Source: an uncultured Anaerolineaceae bacterium
Lineage (GTDB): Bacteria; Chloroflexota; Anaerolineae; Promineifilales; Promineifilaceae
DNA length: 18,697 bases
Assembly: GCA_937967805.1 (NCBI GenBank)
Contig: CALBTC010000151.1
Location: 1-18,697, forward strand
Reading direction: 5' to 3'
The notes beneath the pieces are model-generated. The model was not told where the DNA came from. It worked only from the letters and a program-made list of their open reading frames with translations, and did no database searches. Of the stretch, positions 1 to 7,254 are shown one piece after another. Position 1 is the stretch's first letter, and every line of letters begins with the position of its first letter. Both the position numbers and the translations under genes were made by a program.

Positions 1-62
1 AAGAAGCCGGTAAACAAAACCGCAATCAGTAAAAACCAGAGTGTGTTTAAATCAATTGACAT
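1..62 (-). CDS. cydB: cytochrome bd oxidase subunit II, N-terminal fragment (cut by window edge)
   Basis: Only the first 20 or so codons are present. The ATG is at 62-60 and the gene runs off the left edge. The translation begins MSIDLNTLWFLLIAVLFTGF, the typical opening of CydB: a short polar start followed by the first transmembrane helix. A GGAG ribosome binding site lies at 70-73, about 10 nt before the ATG. The gene starts 11 bp after the cydA stop (74-76), the usual cydAB operon order. CydB is the second membrane subunit of the quinol-oxidising, oxygen-reducing bd terminal oxidase. Identity rests on this short N-terminus plus position after cydA. Confidence 0.88.
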   Translation of the reverse strand, partial: MSIDLNTLWFLLIAVLFTGF

Positions 63-73
63 CGTCTCGTCTC

Positions 74-1495
74 CTAGTAGGCAACTTCTAACCCGGCATC
101 ATCTTCATCCGGCTGGGGCAACGGTAGCAGTTCGTCGCCACCTGTGCCGCGGGTGGCATATTTCCACAGCAGGTAGAAATCGGCCACCATCAGCACGCCA
201 TACACAACCGTGAATCCGATCAGCGAAATCCACAAATCCGCCACGGTGAGGTTGGGCGAGAGGCCTTCTTCGGTGCGCATCACCCCTTGCACAATCCACG
301 GCTGCCGCCCCAGCTCGCTGAGCATCCAGCCGGTGGAATTGGCGACATAGGGCAAGATGATGGTAAACGGCAGGAGCCTCAAGAACCATTTGGTCTGGGC
401 CAGTCGGCCACGCCACCAAAGGTAAATACCCACAATGGCAATCAAACTCATCAGGCCGCCAAAGCCAACCATGGCCCGGAAGCTCCAGTAGGTCATCCAG
501 ATCATGGGCGGCACGTAGTCGGCGTCGGGTCCGTAAACCTCGGCGTATTGCTGTTGGTAAAAGGCGTTGAGGTCGTTGATGCCAGGCACCATGCCTTCGA
601 ACTGGTCATAGGTCATCAAGCTCAACAACGAGGGAATGCGAATGTTGACGATGGAAGAACGGGCTTCCTCATCGCCAATCTGGAAAAAGGAAAGTGACGC
701 GGGTGATTCGGATTCCCACAATCCCTCAGCGGCGGCCAGCTTCATCGGCTGCTTTTCCACCATGAATTGGCCGGCCAGATGGCCGACAACCATCGTGACT
801 AAAACGGCCGCCAGGCCGAAGATCAACCCGATGCGCATGGAGCGTTCAAACATGAGCTGCTCATCGGCCGTTTTCTGGCGCAGGAGCCGGTAACCGCTGA
901 TGGCCACGATGAAAAATCCGGCCGTGGTGAAGGCCCCAAAAACGACGTGGGGAAATTGCAGGTAGACGTTGGGATTGGTGACGATAGCGCCGAAGTCGAT
1001 CATTTGGGCACGGCCGTTCACAATCTCGTAGCCCACCGGATTCTGCATCCAGCTGTTGGCAATCAAAATCCACAGGCTGGAGAGCGTGGTCCCGGCGGCA
1101 ACCATCCAGATGGTGACGAGATGGAGCTTTTTAGGCAGCTTGTCCCAGCCGAAAATCCACAGACCGATAAAGGTGCTTTCGACAAAAAAGGCCATGAGGG
1201 CTTCAATGGCCAGCGGCGCGCCAAAAATATCACCGACAAAGCGGGAATATTCTGACCAGCCCATGCCAAACTGAAACTCCTGCACAATGCCGGTGACAAC
1301 ACCCATGGCAAAGTTAATAAGAAACAGCTTGCCCCAGAACTTGGTCATCCGCTTGTAGCTTTCGTCGCCGGTGCGCACGTACAATGTTTGCATAATGGCT
1401 ACGATGAGCGAAAGGCCAATGGTTAGCGGGACAAAAATGAAATGATACAGCGTGGTAACGGCAAACTGCAGCCGAGCAAGACCGATTACCTCCAT
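74..1495 (-). CDS. cydA: cytochrome bd ubiquinol oxidase subunit I
   Basis: This is the haem-carrying membrane subunit of the bd-type terminal oxidase, which oxidises quinol and reduces oxygen to water at high affinity. The 473-residue product has many hydrophobic helices. The known haem ligands are visible: H18 (b595), H183 and M391 (b558), along with E98 and E106. K252 and E257 of the quinol site fall in EKQPMKLAAAE, and the GRQPW signature is at 396-400. The protein is shorter than the E. coli subunit (about 520 aa), which suggests the short Q-loop type. I chose the ATG at 1495-1493 because a GGAGG ribosome binding site sits 9 nt upstream. A TTG 24 nt further upstream in frame has no such site. 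cydB follows after 11 bp. A probable CRP/FNR-type promoter lies upstream. Confidence 0.96.
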   Translation of the reverse strand: MEVIGLARLQFAVTTLYHFIFVPLTIGLSLIVAIMQTLYVRTGDESYKRMTKFWGKLFLINFAMGVVTGIVQEFQFGMGWSEYSRFVGDIFGAPLAIEALMAFFVESTFIGLWIFGWDKLPKKLHLVTIWMVAAGTTLSSLWILIANSWMQNPVGYEIVNGRAQMIDFGAIVTNPNVYLQFPHVVFGAFTTAGFFIVAISGYRLLRQKTADEQLMFERSMRIGLIFGLAAVLVTMVVGHLAGQFMVEKQPMKLAAAEGLWESESPASLSFFQIGDEEARSSIVNIRIPSLLSLMTYDQFEGMVPGINDLNAFYQQQYAEVYGPDADYVPPMIWMTYWSFRAMVGFGGLMSLIAIVGIYLWWRGRLAQTKWFLRLLPFTIILPYVANSTGWMLSELGRQPWIVQGVMRTEEGLSPNLTVADLWISLIGFTVVYGVLMVADFYLLWKYATRGTGGDELLPLPQPDEDDAGLEVAY

Positions 1496-1957
1496 GTTTG
1501 GGTTCCTCCAATGTTCCAATGGGTTACAATGACACAGATCGCCGGTAGACTTTAGCGATCTGATGAACGTATTTGCAAAACAAGATTGGTGAACAAACGA
1601 AGTTTGCTCACCCCACAGGAAGTAATTGTATTCCCTTCAGACAAGCCACTTAGTGACATTTGTCACAATGGCCGGCGACATGTTCCACTTTTGCGGCTGT
1701 ACTATAGTAAGGAGACCCCGATTTTCGTGAGGCTTTACGATTCTCATACGGAGTTTAAGTGTCGTTTATTCTTTTTTTACAACTTTGTGCCATAATCCAC
1801 AATCATTTGTAAAAGCCAAAAAGATTTTTGAAATAAGATTAGCTCAACTTTGGTTTTTACTTGAGCAAATCACAGAGAAATCCCCATTCGGTTTTAAGAG
1901 AACTTTCTGTGGTTTGCTTAACAACAAATCCGCCATTGAGCTTTGGAGGTTCATCCC
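1496..1957. other. divergent intergenic region cydA / HtrA-like protease
   Basis: This gap of about 460 bp separates two divergent genes. It holds the cydA promoter and operator described separately. The right half (about 1740-1920) is AT-rich and should hold the protease promoter. A TATAGT at 1703-1708 and a CATAAT at 1791-1796 are possible plus-strand -10 boxes, but neither has a convincing -35 partner. A 69-codon open frame at 1586-1795 has no ribosome binding site and no recognisable product, so it is not called. Confidence 0.5.
1618..1667 (-). promoter_or_regulatory. predicted cydAB promoter with CRP/FNR-type operator
   Basis: The dyad AGTGACATTTGTCACA at 1652-1667 fits the CRP-family pattern TGTGA-N6-TCACA in nine of ten half-site bases. 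On the minus strand a -10 hexamer TACAAT lies at 1630-1625, giving a predicted start near 1618. From that start the dyad centre (between 1659 and 1660) is at -41.5, the position of class II CRP/FNR-activated promoters. There is no good -35 hexamer, as expected for an activator-dependent promoter. The predicted leader to the cydA ATG is about 123 nt. Which family member binds (CRP, FNR or another) cannot be told from the site. The site could also affect the divergent protease gene. Confidence 0.5.
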
Positions 1958-3292
1958 GTGAAAAGAACAACACGTTTGCTAACACTGTTGACCCTGATTA
2001 GCCTGCTGCTGGCAGCCTGCAACAACGCCGCAGCCAATCCAACGACGGATACGGCCGTTTCTCCCCAAACCACAAACGAAACCACCACCGAAGACGGCAT
2101 CGTGCAAACCTCAGCCCAAACCGATGTTGCCGCACAGGATGCACCCGTCACCGAGGAAATTGTCACCACCCAAACCTACATCGACCTATACAACCGTCTC
2201 AACGATTCCGTCGTCAACATCCAGGTTGTCAGCGAGGTTTCTCAAGCAAATCTTGAGCAGTTTATTATTCCGTTTGACCCGGATGATCCCGATGCCCCAG
2301 AACTGCCTGAGGGCTTCCCCGATTTGCCTGACGACCATCCGGGCCTGGAACCCTTTACGCAGCAATCACAGGGCTCCGGCTTTGTGTATGACAAAGAGGG
2401 ACACATTATCACCAACAACCATGTTGTGGCTGATGCGATCCGCATCATCGTCATCTTCTCCGATGACACCGAAGCTGAAGCCGAAATCGTGGGCACGGAT
2501 CCAGGTTCTGACCTGGCCGTGATTAAAGTGGATGTTGAGCCGGAGCGTCTCCATCCTGTGACCATTGGCGATTCTGACAGCTTGCAAGTGGGCCAGCTTG
2601 TGGCCACTATCGGCAACCCGTTTGGACTTTCAGGCTCCATGTCCACCGGCATCATTTCCGGTTTGGGACGGCTGCTGGAGGCCGGTGCGGTAGCTCCCGG
2701 CGGGGGACGTTTCAACATCCCGGAAATTATTCAGACGGATGCGGCCGTCAACCCCGGCAACTCTGGTGGTCCGCTGCTCAACCTAAGTGGTGAGGTGATC
2801 GGCGTCAACACCGCCATTCAAACCAACGGCAATCTCGGCTTTGGCGCCACGCCCACCTTTGGCGGCATCAGCTACGTGGTGCCGTCCAACATTGTGACCC
2901 AGGTTGTGCCCCAGCTCATCGAAAACGGCGAAATTACCTATCCCTGGCTGGGCATTTCTGGCACCACCCTCACCGACGATCTGGCCCAGGCAATGGACCT
3001 GCCAATTGGGCAAAACGGCGTGCTTATCTACGAAGTGATTGAAGAAAGTCCGGCTGCGGAAGCAGACCTGCGCGGCAGCGAAGAGCAGATCACTATTGAT
3101 GGTATTCCTGCTTTCATCGGCGGTGATGTCATCGTGCAGATGAACGACGAACCGATCAACGATTTTGACGATCTGCTGGCCTACATTGTGCGGCGCACCA
3201 GCGTAGGGCAAGACGTCACGCTGCAAATTTTGCGTGACGGGGAGTTGGAGACCGTAGAAGTAACCCTCCAGGCACGGCCTGAATCTGAGTAA
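1958..3292 (+). CDS. HtrA/DegP-family serine protease, lipoprotein, with PDZ domain
   Basis: This is a trypsin-fold protease of the HtrA/DegP type (S1C), expected on the outer face of the membrane, where it degrades or refolds damaged proteins. The GTG at 1958 is chosen because GGAGG (1945-1949) lies 8 nt upstream; the product has 444 residues. Residues 1-21 form a lipoprotein signal ending in the lipobox LAAC (C21). A Thr/Asn-rich linker follows. The catalytic triad is visible as H155 (ITNNHVV), D185 (GSDLAVIKVD) and S269 (NPGNSGGPLLN). A single PDZ domain covers about 330-440, beginning at PWLGISG. An acidic Asp/Pro-rich loop at about 105-130 lies between the first strands and the catalytic His, a region that varies in HtrA proteins. 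Lipid anchoring replaces the uncleaved signal anchor of many HtrA relatives. A hairpin follows the stop, and the next gene starts 151 bp downstream. Confidence 0.95.
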   Translation: MKRTTRLLTLLTLISLLLAACNNAAANPTTDTAVSPQTTNETTTEDGIVQTSAQTDVAAQDAPVTEEIVTTQTYIDLYNRLNDSVVNIQVVSEVSQANLEQFIIPFDPDDPDAPELPEGFPDLPDDHPGLEPFTQQSQGSGFVYDKEGHIITNNHVVADAIRIIVIFSDDTEAEAEIVGTDPGSDLAVIKVDVEPERLHPVTIGDSDSLQVGQLVATIGNPFGLSGSMSTGIISGLGRLLEAGAVAPGGGRFNIPEIIQTDAAVNPGNSGGPLLNLSGEVIGVNTAIQTNGNLGFGATPTFGGISYVVPSNIVTQVVPQLIENGEITYPWLGISGTTLTDDLAQAMDLPIGQNGVLIYEVIEESPAAEADLRGSEEQITIDGIPAFIGGDVIVQMNDEPINDFDDLLAYIVRRTSVGQDVTLQILRDGELETVEVTLQARPESE

Positions 3293-3308
3293 GAAAGTGG
3301 CAGGTATC

Positions 3309-3355
3309 AAGTGGCAAGTGGCGGGTTCGTTGCCTGAATCTGCCACTTGCCACTT
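3309..3355 (+). repeat. perfect 14-bp inverted repeat, possible terminator
   Basis: The arms AAGTGGCAAGTGGC (3309-3322) and GCCACTTGCCACTT (3342-3355) are perfectly complementary around a 19-nt loop. Each arm is a tandem copy of AAGTGGC. Related AAGTGGC words flank the element on both sides (3295-3302, then degenerate CACTTTT words to about 3380). T-rich sequence follows, so it may end transcription of the protease gene, but the tandem-word structure looks like an intergenic repeat family. Confidence 0.6.
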
Positions 3356-3443
3356 TTCACTTCTCACTTTTTACTTTTCACTCTCTGTCCCATTCAACCC
3401 CTTCATGTTAAAATGAACCCAAGACCATTTGTGAGGTTAAATC

Positions 3444-4268
3444 GTGGAAAATATTATTGATGTAACCGAAGAGACATTTATTGAGGAGGTACTGGAGCGG
3501 TCCGAGGAGCTGCCAGTCATTGTTGATTTTTGGGCACCCTGGTGCGGGCCTTGCCGCATGTTGAGTCCCATTTTAGAACGATTGGCCGCTGACCCCAGCC
3601 TGAACTTCATTCTGGCCAAAGTTAACGTAGACAACAACCCAAATTTGTCGATGCAGTACCGGGTACAAAGTATTCCGGCCGTTTTGGCATTTGTGGATGG
3701 CGAGGTGGCCGATGATTTTATCGGGGTGCAGCCGGAACCCAAGATTCGCCAGTTTATCCAAAAACTCATTCCCACCGAATTGGATGAAGCGCTGAACGAC
3801 GCACAGAGCTTACTGGGCACCCGCCATTGGGTTAAAGCGGAGCAAATGTTGCGCGATCTTCAGGAGGAACATCCCAACCGGGCAGACGTTGTGCTGAATC
3901 TGGCCAAGGCGCTGCTGGCTCAGGGTGAAGGGTGCGAGGCCCGCGATTTGTTAAAAGCGATAAAGGACGGCCCTGAACTGGTTGAGGCCGAAAAATTACT
4001 GCCTTTGGCCAACTATCTATGTCTCATTGCTGAAGACCTCACGGAGGATGAGGATTTATCTGAACTGGAGATTCAGTATCGTCAGGCGGCGCGCTTGATT
4101 AGCCGGGGCAATCTGGCGGCGGCAATGGACGGCTTGTTGGACGTGCTGCGCCAGGACAGGCGATACGGTGAGGCACGGCAAGTGATGGTGGCCATGTTTG
4201 CTCTGCTGGGCGACGATGACGACCTGACGCAAACCTACCGCACCGAACTGGCCTCTGTGCTATTTTAA
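3444..4268 (+). CDS. thioredoxin-domain protein with TPR-like C-terminus (CnoX/YbbN-like)
   Basis: The 274-residue product has an N-terminal thioredoxin fold (1-110) with the active site WCGPC (C34, C37) and the cis-proline loop SIPAVL (P78). About 160 residues of helical, Ala/Leu-rich, TPR-like sequence follow. This matches the CnoX/YbbN (trxA-like co-chaperone) arrangement, in which a thioredoxin domain is joined to TPR repeats that hold unfolded clients. Unlike E. coli YbbN, the CxxC pair is canonical, so real dithiol-disulfide activity is likely. There is no signal peptide, so it is cytoplasmic. The GTG at 3444 is supported by GAGGT at 3433-3437, 6 nt upstream. It is followed by a strong terminator-like structure. 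Confidence 0.92.
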   Translation: MENIIDVTEETFIEEVLERSEELPVIVDFWAPWCGPCRMLSPILERLAADPSLNFILAKVNVDNNPNLSMQYRVQSIPAVLAFVDGEVADDFIGVQPEPKIRQFIQKLIPTELDEALNDAQSLLGTRHWVKAEQMLRDLQEEHPNRADVVLNLAKALLAQGEGCEARDLLKAIKDGPELVEAEKLLPLANYLCLIAEDLTEDEDLSELEIQYRQAARLISRGNLAAAMDGLLDVLRQDRRYGEARQVMVAMFALLGDDDDLTQTYRTELASVLF

Positions 4269-4276
4269 AAGCAATG

Positions 4277-4355
4277 GGACGCTGATTACCCTGATTTACC
4301 TGATATTTTGGATTAGTAAAATCAGGGCAATCATGAAACTCAGCGTCCTATTTTT
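4277..4355 (+). terminator. double-stem hairpin with T-run after the CnoX-like gene
   Basis: The outer arms GGACGCTGA (4277-4285) and TCAGCGTCC (4340-4348) enclose inner arms CCCTGATTT (4289-4297) and AAATCAGGG (4319-4327), all perfectly paired. A T-rich tail (TATTTTTTATT, from 4349) follows directly. This fits an intrinsic terminator, although the nested paired words also resemble an intergenic repeat. Confidence 0.75.
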
Positions 4356-4396
4356 TATTCTTGTCGGTGTGTTTTATATCATTTTGCCTCACTAAT

Positions 4397-4424
4397 GCCC
4401 GAACTGCTCGGGCGTTTTGTTTCT
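4397..4424 (+). terminator. short GC-rich hairpin with T-rich tail, just 5' of the RluA-family gene
   Basis: GCCCGA (4397-4402) and TCGGGC (4408-4413) pair around a 5-nt loop and are followed by GTTTTGTTTCTT. It has intrinsic-terminator form but ends 2 bp before the ATG at 4426, where a ribosome binding site would be expected. It could be an attenuator in the leader of that gene or a back-up terminator for the gene before it. Confidence 0.55.
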
Positions 4425-4425
4425 T

Positions 4426-5403
4426 ATGATTGTTTCGTCGAAGGTTACGGCCGTATTCCACCAAAAACCACTGCTCGACTACCTGGCAGGCCGCTTCACC
4501 TACCAGACGCGGGAAACGTGGCGGGCCCGCATTGCAGCGGGTGATGTCACCTGTAACGGCCGGGCCGCCACGCCAGACCAACTCGTGCGCCAGGGAGACA
4601 TGATCGCCTGTGAGCTGCCCGATCCCCCTCTGCCGGACGTGAATCTGGACTACAAAATTGTGTACGAAGATGAGTGGTTACTGGGGGTGAACAAACCGGG
4701 GAATTTGAAGGTGCATGGATACGGCCGTTTTGTGCAGGCCAACCTCATCTATCAACTGCGCCACAAACACACGCCGCCCTACCCGGAAGCCACGCTCATC
4801 AACCGGTTGGATAGAGATACCTCCGGCGTCGTGCTGCTGGCGCGGGACAGCGGCACCTTGCGCGAAGTCCAGGCCCAGTTTGCTGCCCACACGGTAGAAA
4901 AAACGTATTTCGCCGTGGTGCACGGTATCCCTGATCCCACCGTGCAGGAAATTGACCTGCCAATTGGCCGCCTGCCCAGCGCCGAAGGCGTTTACCGCTT
5001 TGGCGTGATTGAAGCGGGCAAACCGGCGCAAACAAGGATGGAGGTAATCCGAACCTTTTGGCCGGCCCAGGGGCTATCCCATCCTAACTATGCTCTCGTC
5101 CGCCTCACCCCCAAAACCGGCCGCACCCACCAGCTGCGTGTTCATCTGGCGGCGTTGGGGCACCCCATCGTGGGTGACAGCCTGTACACCATGAGCGATG
5201 CCGAATTTTTGGCCCAGTTTGAAGATGACGGCGAAGAGTTGTCACCACTGCCTCGCCACGCGCTGCACTGCGTCCAAACCATTATCTGGCACCCGCATCA
5301 GAAACGGCCGCTCACCATCACCGCGCCCCTCGCCAGCGACATTCTTATCTTCTTGCAAACCCTCGATCCACAATTTCAAGGTGACCGTCACTTTTGGAAG
5401 TGA
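4426..5403 (+). CDS. RluA-family pseudouridine synthase with S4 domain
   Basis: The enzyme isomerises specific uridines in rRNA or tRNA to pseudouridine. The 325-residue product has an N-terminal S4-type RNA-binding stretch (about 10-65). The catalytic domain carries the family signature INRLDRDTSG, with catalytic Asp at 129; Asn replaces the more usual His before RLD. The later motifs TGRTHQLRVHLAALGHPIVGD are also present. The ATG at 4426 is taken from the homologous length. It has no ribosome binding site; a terminator-like hairpin occupies that place, so the start or its regulation is unusual. The last eight or so codons are encoded by the left arm of a 21-bp inverted repeat, which means the C-terminal tail may have been acquired from a repeat. 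Substrate position is not predictable. Confidence 0.92.
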   Translation: MIVSSKVTAVFHQKPLLDYLAGRFTYQTRETWRARIAAGDVTCNGRAATPDQLVRQGDMIACELPDPPLPDVNLDYKIVYEDEWLLGVNKPGNLKVHGYGRFVQANLIYQLRHKHTPPYPEATLINRLDRDTSGVVLLARDSGTLREVQAQFAAHTVEKTYFAVVHGIPDPTVQEIDLPIGRLPSAEGVYRFGVIEAGKPAQTRMEVIRTFWPAQGLSHPNYALVRLTPKTGRTHQLRVHLAALGHPIVGDSLYTMSDAEFLAQFEDDGEELSPLPRHALHCVQTIIWHPHQKRPLTITAPLASDILIFLQTLDPQFQGDRHFWK

Positions 5404-5418
5404 CGGTCACCTTGAAAT
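5373..5418 (+). repeat. perfect 21-bp inverted repeat spanning the RluA-family stop codon
   Basis: The left arm 5373-5393 and right arm 5398-5418 are perfectly complementary (21 of 21) around the loop TTGG. Each arm contains the word GGTGAC or its complement twice in overlapping form. The left arm encodes the last residues of the pseudouridine synthase, and the TGA (5401-5403) lies in the right arm. A T-rich stretch (5431-5441) follows 12 bp later. It may act as a terminator or mRNA end-stabiliser, or be a palindromic repeat that landed on the gene end. Confidence 0.9.
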
Positions 5419-5515
5419 GTGCATACTATGTCTCTCTTTTTCCAGCATGATGGAAAACGGCCGTATACTGTTGGCACAATTAAACAAACCAAACCGCAAA
5501 GCAAGAATTAAGAAT

Positions 5516-5541
5516 CTTTGCGCTCTCTGCGCTCTTTGCGG
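5516..5541 (+). repeat. CTCTGCG-type leader repeat before the BtrH_N gene
   Basis: Three tandem degenerate units of the form CTYTGCGC lie in sense orientation and end 21 nt before the ATG at 5563, directly upstream of the GGAGG site. Related copies occur before three other genes in the window (13187-13213, 15173-15198, 16764-16781) and, in opposite orientation, at 9499-9524. Confidence 0.6.
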
Positions 5542-5562
5542 TGAAAAATTACGGAGGTTTCC

Positions 5563-6768
5563 ATGCCAATTTTAGAGGATTACCAACAGTTTAACGGCCG
5601 TCATTGGGAAACCGGCACCGTTTGTAACTTTTTGGCTTACACCGGGGTAAAAGCGCCGCACACGGGACGGCCGTACAGCGAAGCTCTGCTAATGGGCGTC
5701 AGCGGCGGGGCAGCGATGGGCTACTTTTCTTTTGCGTACGAAGGGTATGATCCCCAGGCACGCATTCTCACCCGCAATACGTTTGATCCACTAGATACAA
5801 TGCTCTCGCGCCTGGGGATTGTGCAGAATCGAAGACACACCACGAGCCCGCAAAAGGGTATTGAGAATTTGGTTGAAACGTTGGAAAACGGCGAACCGGC
5901 CATCGTCTGGGCCGATCATTTTACGCTGCCGTACACTGCCCTGCCCCACGATGCGGGGATGTGGGCCATGTTTCCTATTTTGGTCTACGGCTACGACGAA
6001 ACGGCCGAAATTGCCCATATAGCCGACCGTGCTTATGTGCCGCTCATCGTTAACATAGAAACGCTGCATGAGGCTCGCGCCCGCGTCAAAAAAGACAAAT
6101 TCCGCGTGCTCACACTGGAACCGCCCGTGCCCGACAAGCTGCCCGGCGCGGTGCAGGCCGGCATTTGGGACTGCATTAAGCTGTATACCGAAAAACCGCC
6201 GAAAGGCTCCAAAAACAACTTTGGCCTGGCGGCCTACAGGCATTTCAGCAAGCTACTAACCAAACCCAAAACCCGCCTCAGTTGGGAGCGTGAATTCCCC
6301 GCCGGACGCAAGATGCTGGCCGGCCTTAAGGAACTGTTTAACGATATCAACTGTTTTGGCAAGGTGGGGTACGCGGAACGCGATATTTTTGCCGATTTTT
6401 TGGATGAAGCCAGCATCATTTTAGAAAAGCCAGCCTTGCAGGCGGTCGCAGAACAGTTTCGCCACAGCGCCCAGGCGTGGGATTTGTTTGGCAAAACTTT
6501 ACTGCCCGCCGCTGTGCCGCTGCTCGGCGATATGCAGCGCAACTTGCTCCAGCAGCGCGATCTGTTTCTGCAACAAGGGAGCGAGGCAACGGCAGCAATT
6601 TCTCAGCTAAAAAGTGAGGAAAAGGCGCTTCTGACTCGAGCCGAAACCGCTTTTCCACTGGCTGAGGCTGGCGTTGTGGCGCTGCGTGAAAAGATGGCAG
6701 AACAACTGATGAAGATACACGATTTGGAGGAAACGGCCGTCGCCCAACTAAAAGAAGCGATGCTGTAA
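5563..6768 (+). CDS. BtrH_N / DUF4872 domain protein
   Basis: The 401-residue product resembles proteins with a butirosin biosynthesis protein H N-terminal domain followed by DUF4872. Recognisable parts are the opening HWETGTVCNFLAYTG (14-28), then SEALLMGVSGGAAMGYF (39-55). A middle region has WADHFTLPY and later FRVLTLEPP. The helical C-terminal half (about 190-401) ends in a Gln/Glu/Leu-rich coiled-coil-like stretch. In BtrH the N-terminal domain transfers an acyl group; the role of the stand-alone relatives is unknown, so no reaction is claimed. The usual family motif, as I recall it, is HCET at residues 14-17; here it is HWET, and a Cys occurs instead at 21. GGAGG at 5553-5557 supports the start. 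It is followed by a convergent gene after 12 bp. Confidence 0.75.
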   Translation: MPILEDYQQFNGRHWETGTVCNFLAYTGVKAPHTGRPYSEALLMGVSGGAAMGYFSFAYEGYDPQARILTRNTFDPLDTMLSRLGIVQNRRHTTSPQKGIENLVETLENGEPAIVWADHFTLPYTALPHDAGMWAMFPILVYGYDETAEIAHIADRAYVPLIVNIETLHEARARVKKDKFRVLTLEPPVPDKLPGAVQAGIWDCIKLYTEKPPKGSKNNFGLAAYRHFSKLLTKPKTRLSWEREFPAGRKMLAGLKELFNDINCFGKVGYAERDIFADFLDEASIILEKPALQAVAEQFRHSAQAWDLFGKTLLPAAVPLLGDMQRNLLQQRDLFLQQGSEATAAISQLKSEEKALLTRAETAFPLAEAGVVALREKMAEQLMKIHDLEETAVAQLKEAML

Positions 6769-6780
6769 CCGGTCAACTGC

Positions 6781-7236
6781 TTACGATTTGATCTTTTTTG
6801 TCTCCCAATTGGCGTGTACGTCTAAATAGCGTAACCAGGCACCCAGCGTCAACATGCCGTATTGGTTGTGCCTGACTTTCATAAACTGATCAACCTGGTT
6901 GTCGTCTAAAGCCTGGGCCAGGGCCACGGTTTTTTTGCGCGTCATGCGGAACTCAGCCTTCAACTGTTCCCAGCTGCGGCTACGCGGGGGTCGATAACTG
7001 TTGTACTCAACCTCTTGAAATGGCTCCCCCAGACCCACACGCAGACGACTCTGCCCCCACTGCTCAATGCCAATGATGTGGCTTAAAACCTGCCTGTTCC
7101 GCTCGCTATCGGGCGATTTGTCGAGTTGTTGGCCAAGTGCCTCCCCGCTGGCAGCCAATTTTTCACCCCAGCGGGCCATGGTCCATTTTTGGCCGGGTCG
7201 CTCCAAAAGTATCGCGCGGAGAAATTTTTGAATCAT
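6781..7236 (-). CDS. DinB-like (DinB/YfiT superfamily) protein
   Basis: The 151-residue product has the four-helix pattern of DinB-like proteins: helix 1 with LLERPGQKW, the His-containing helix LSHIIGIEQWGQSRL, then a helix with W..L..EFRMTRKKTVALAQAL, and a final stretch GAWLRYLDVHANWE. Members of this superfamily bind a metal through three His and include thiol-dependent transferases. Here only His in SHIIGIE and in DVHANWE are evident, so the metal site is uncertain. It starts 18 nt after the stop of the SH3b lipoprotein and is probably translated from the same mRNA. The ribosome binding site is weak. Function is otherwise unknown. Confidence 0.7.
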   Translation of the reverse strand: MIQKFLRAILLERPGQKWTMARWGEKLAASGEALGQQLDKSPDSERNRQVLSHIIGIEQWGQSRLRVGLGEPFQEVEYNSYRPPRSRSWEQLKAEFRMTRKKTVALAQALDDNQVDQFMKVRHNQYGMLTLGAWLRYLDVHANWETKKIKS

Positions 7237-7254
7237 GATTTACACCAACCCTGT

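Noticed and set aside
1586..1795. 69-codon plus-strand open frame between cydA and the protease gene
   Set aside because: It has no ribosome binding site and no recognisable domain, and it overlaps the predicted cydA operator and promoter.
2242..2718. 158-codon minus-strand open frame opposite the HtrA-like gene
   Set aside because: It is a Ser/Gly-rich shadow of the protease coding sequence with no initiation site.
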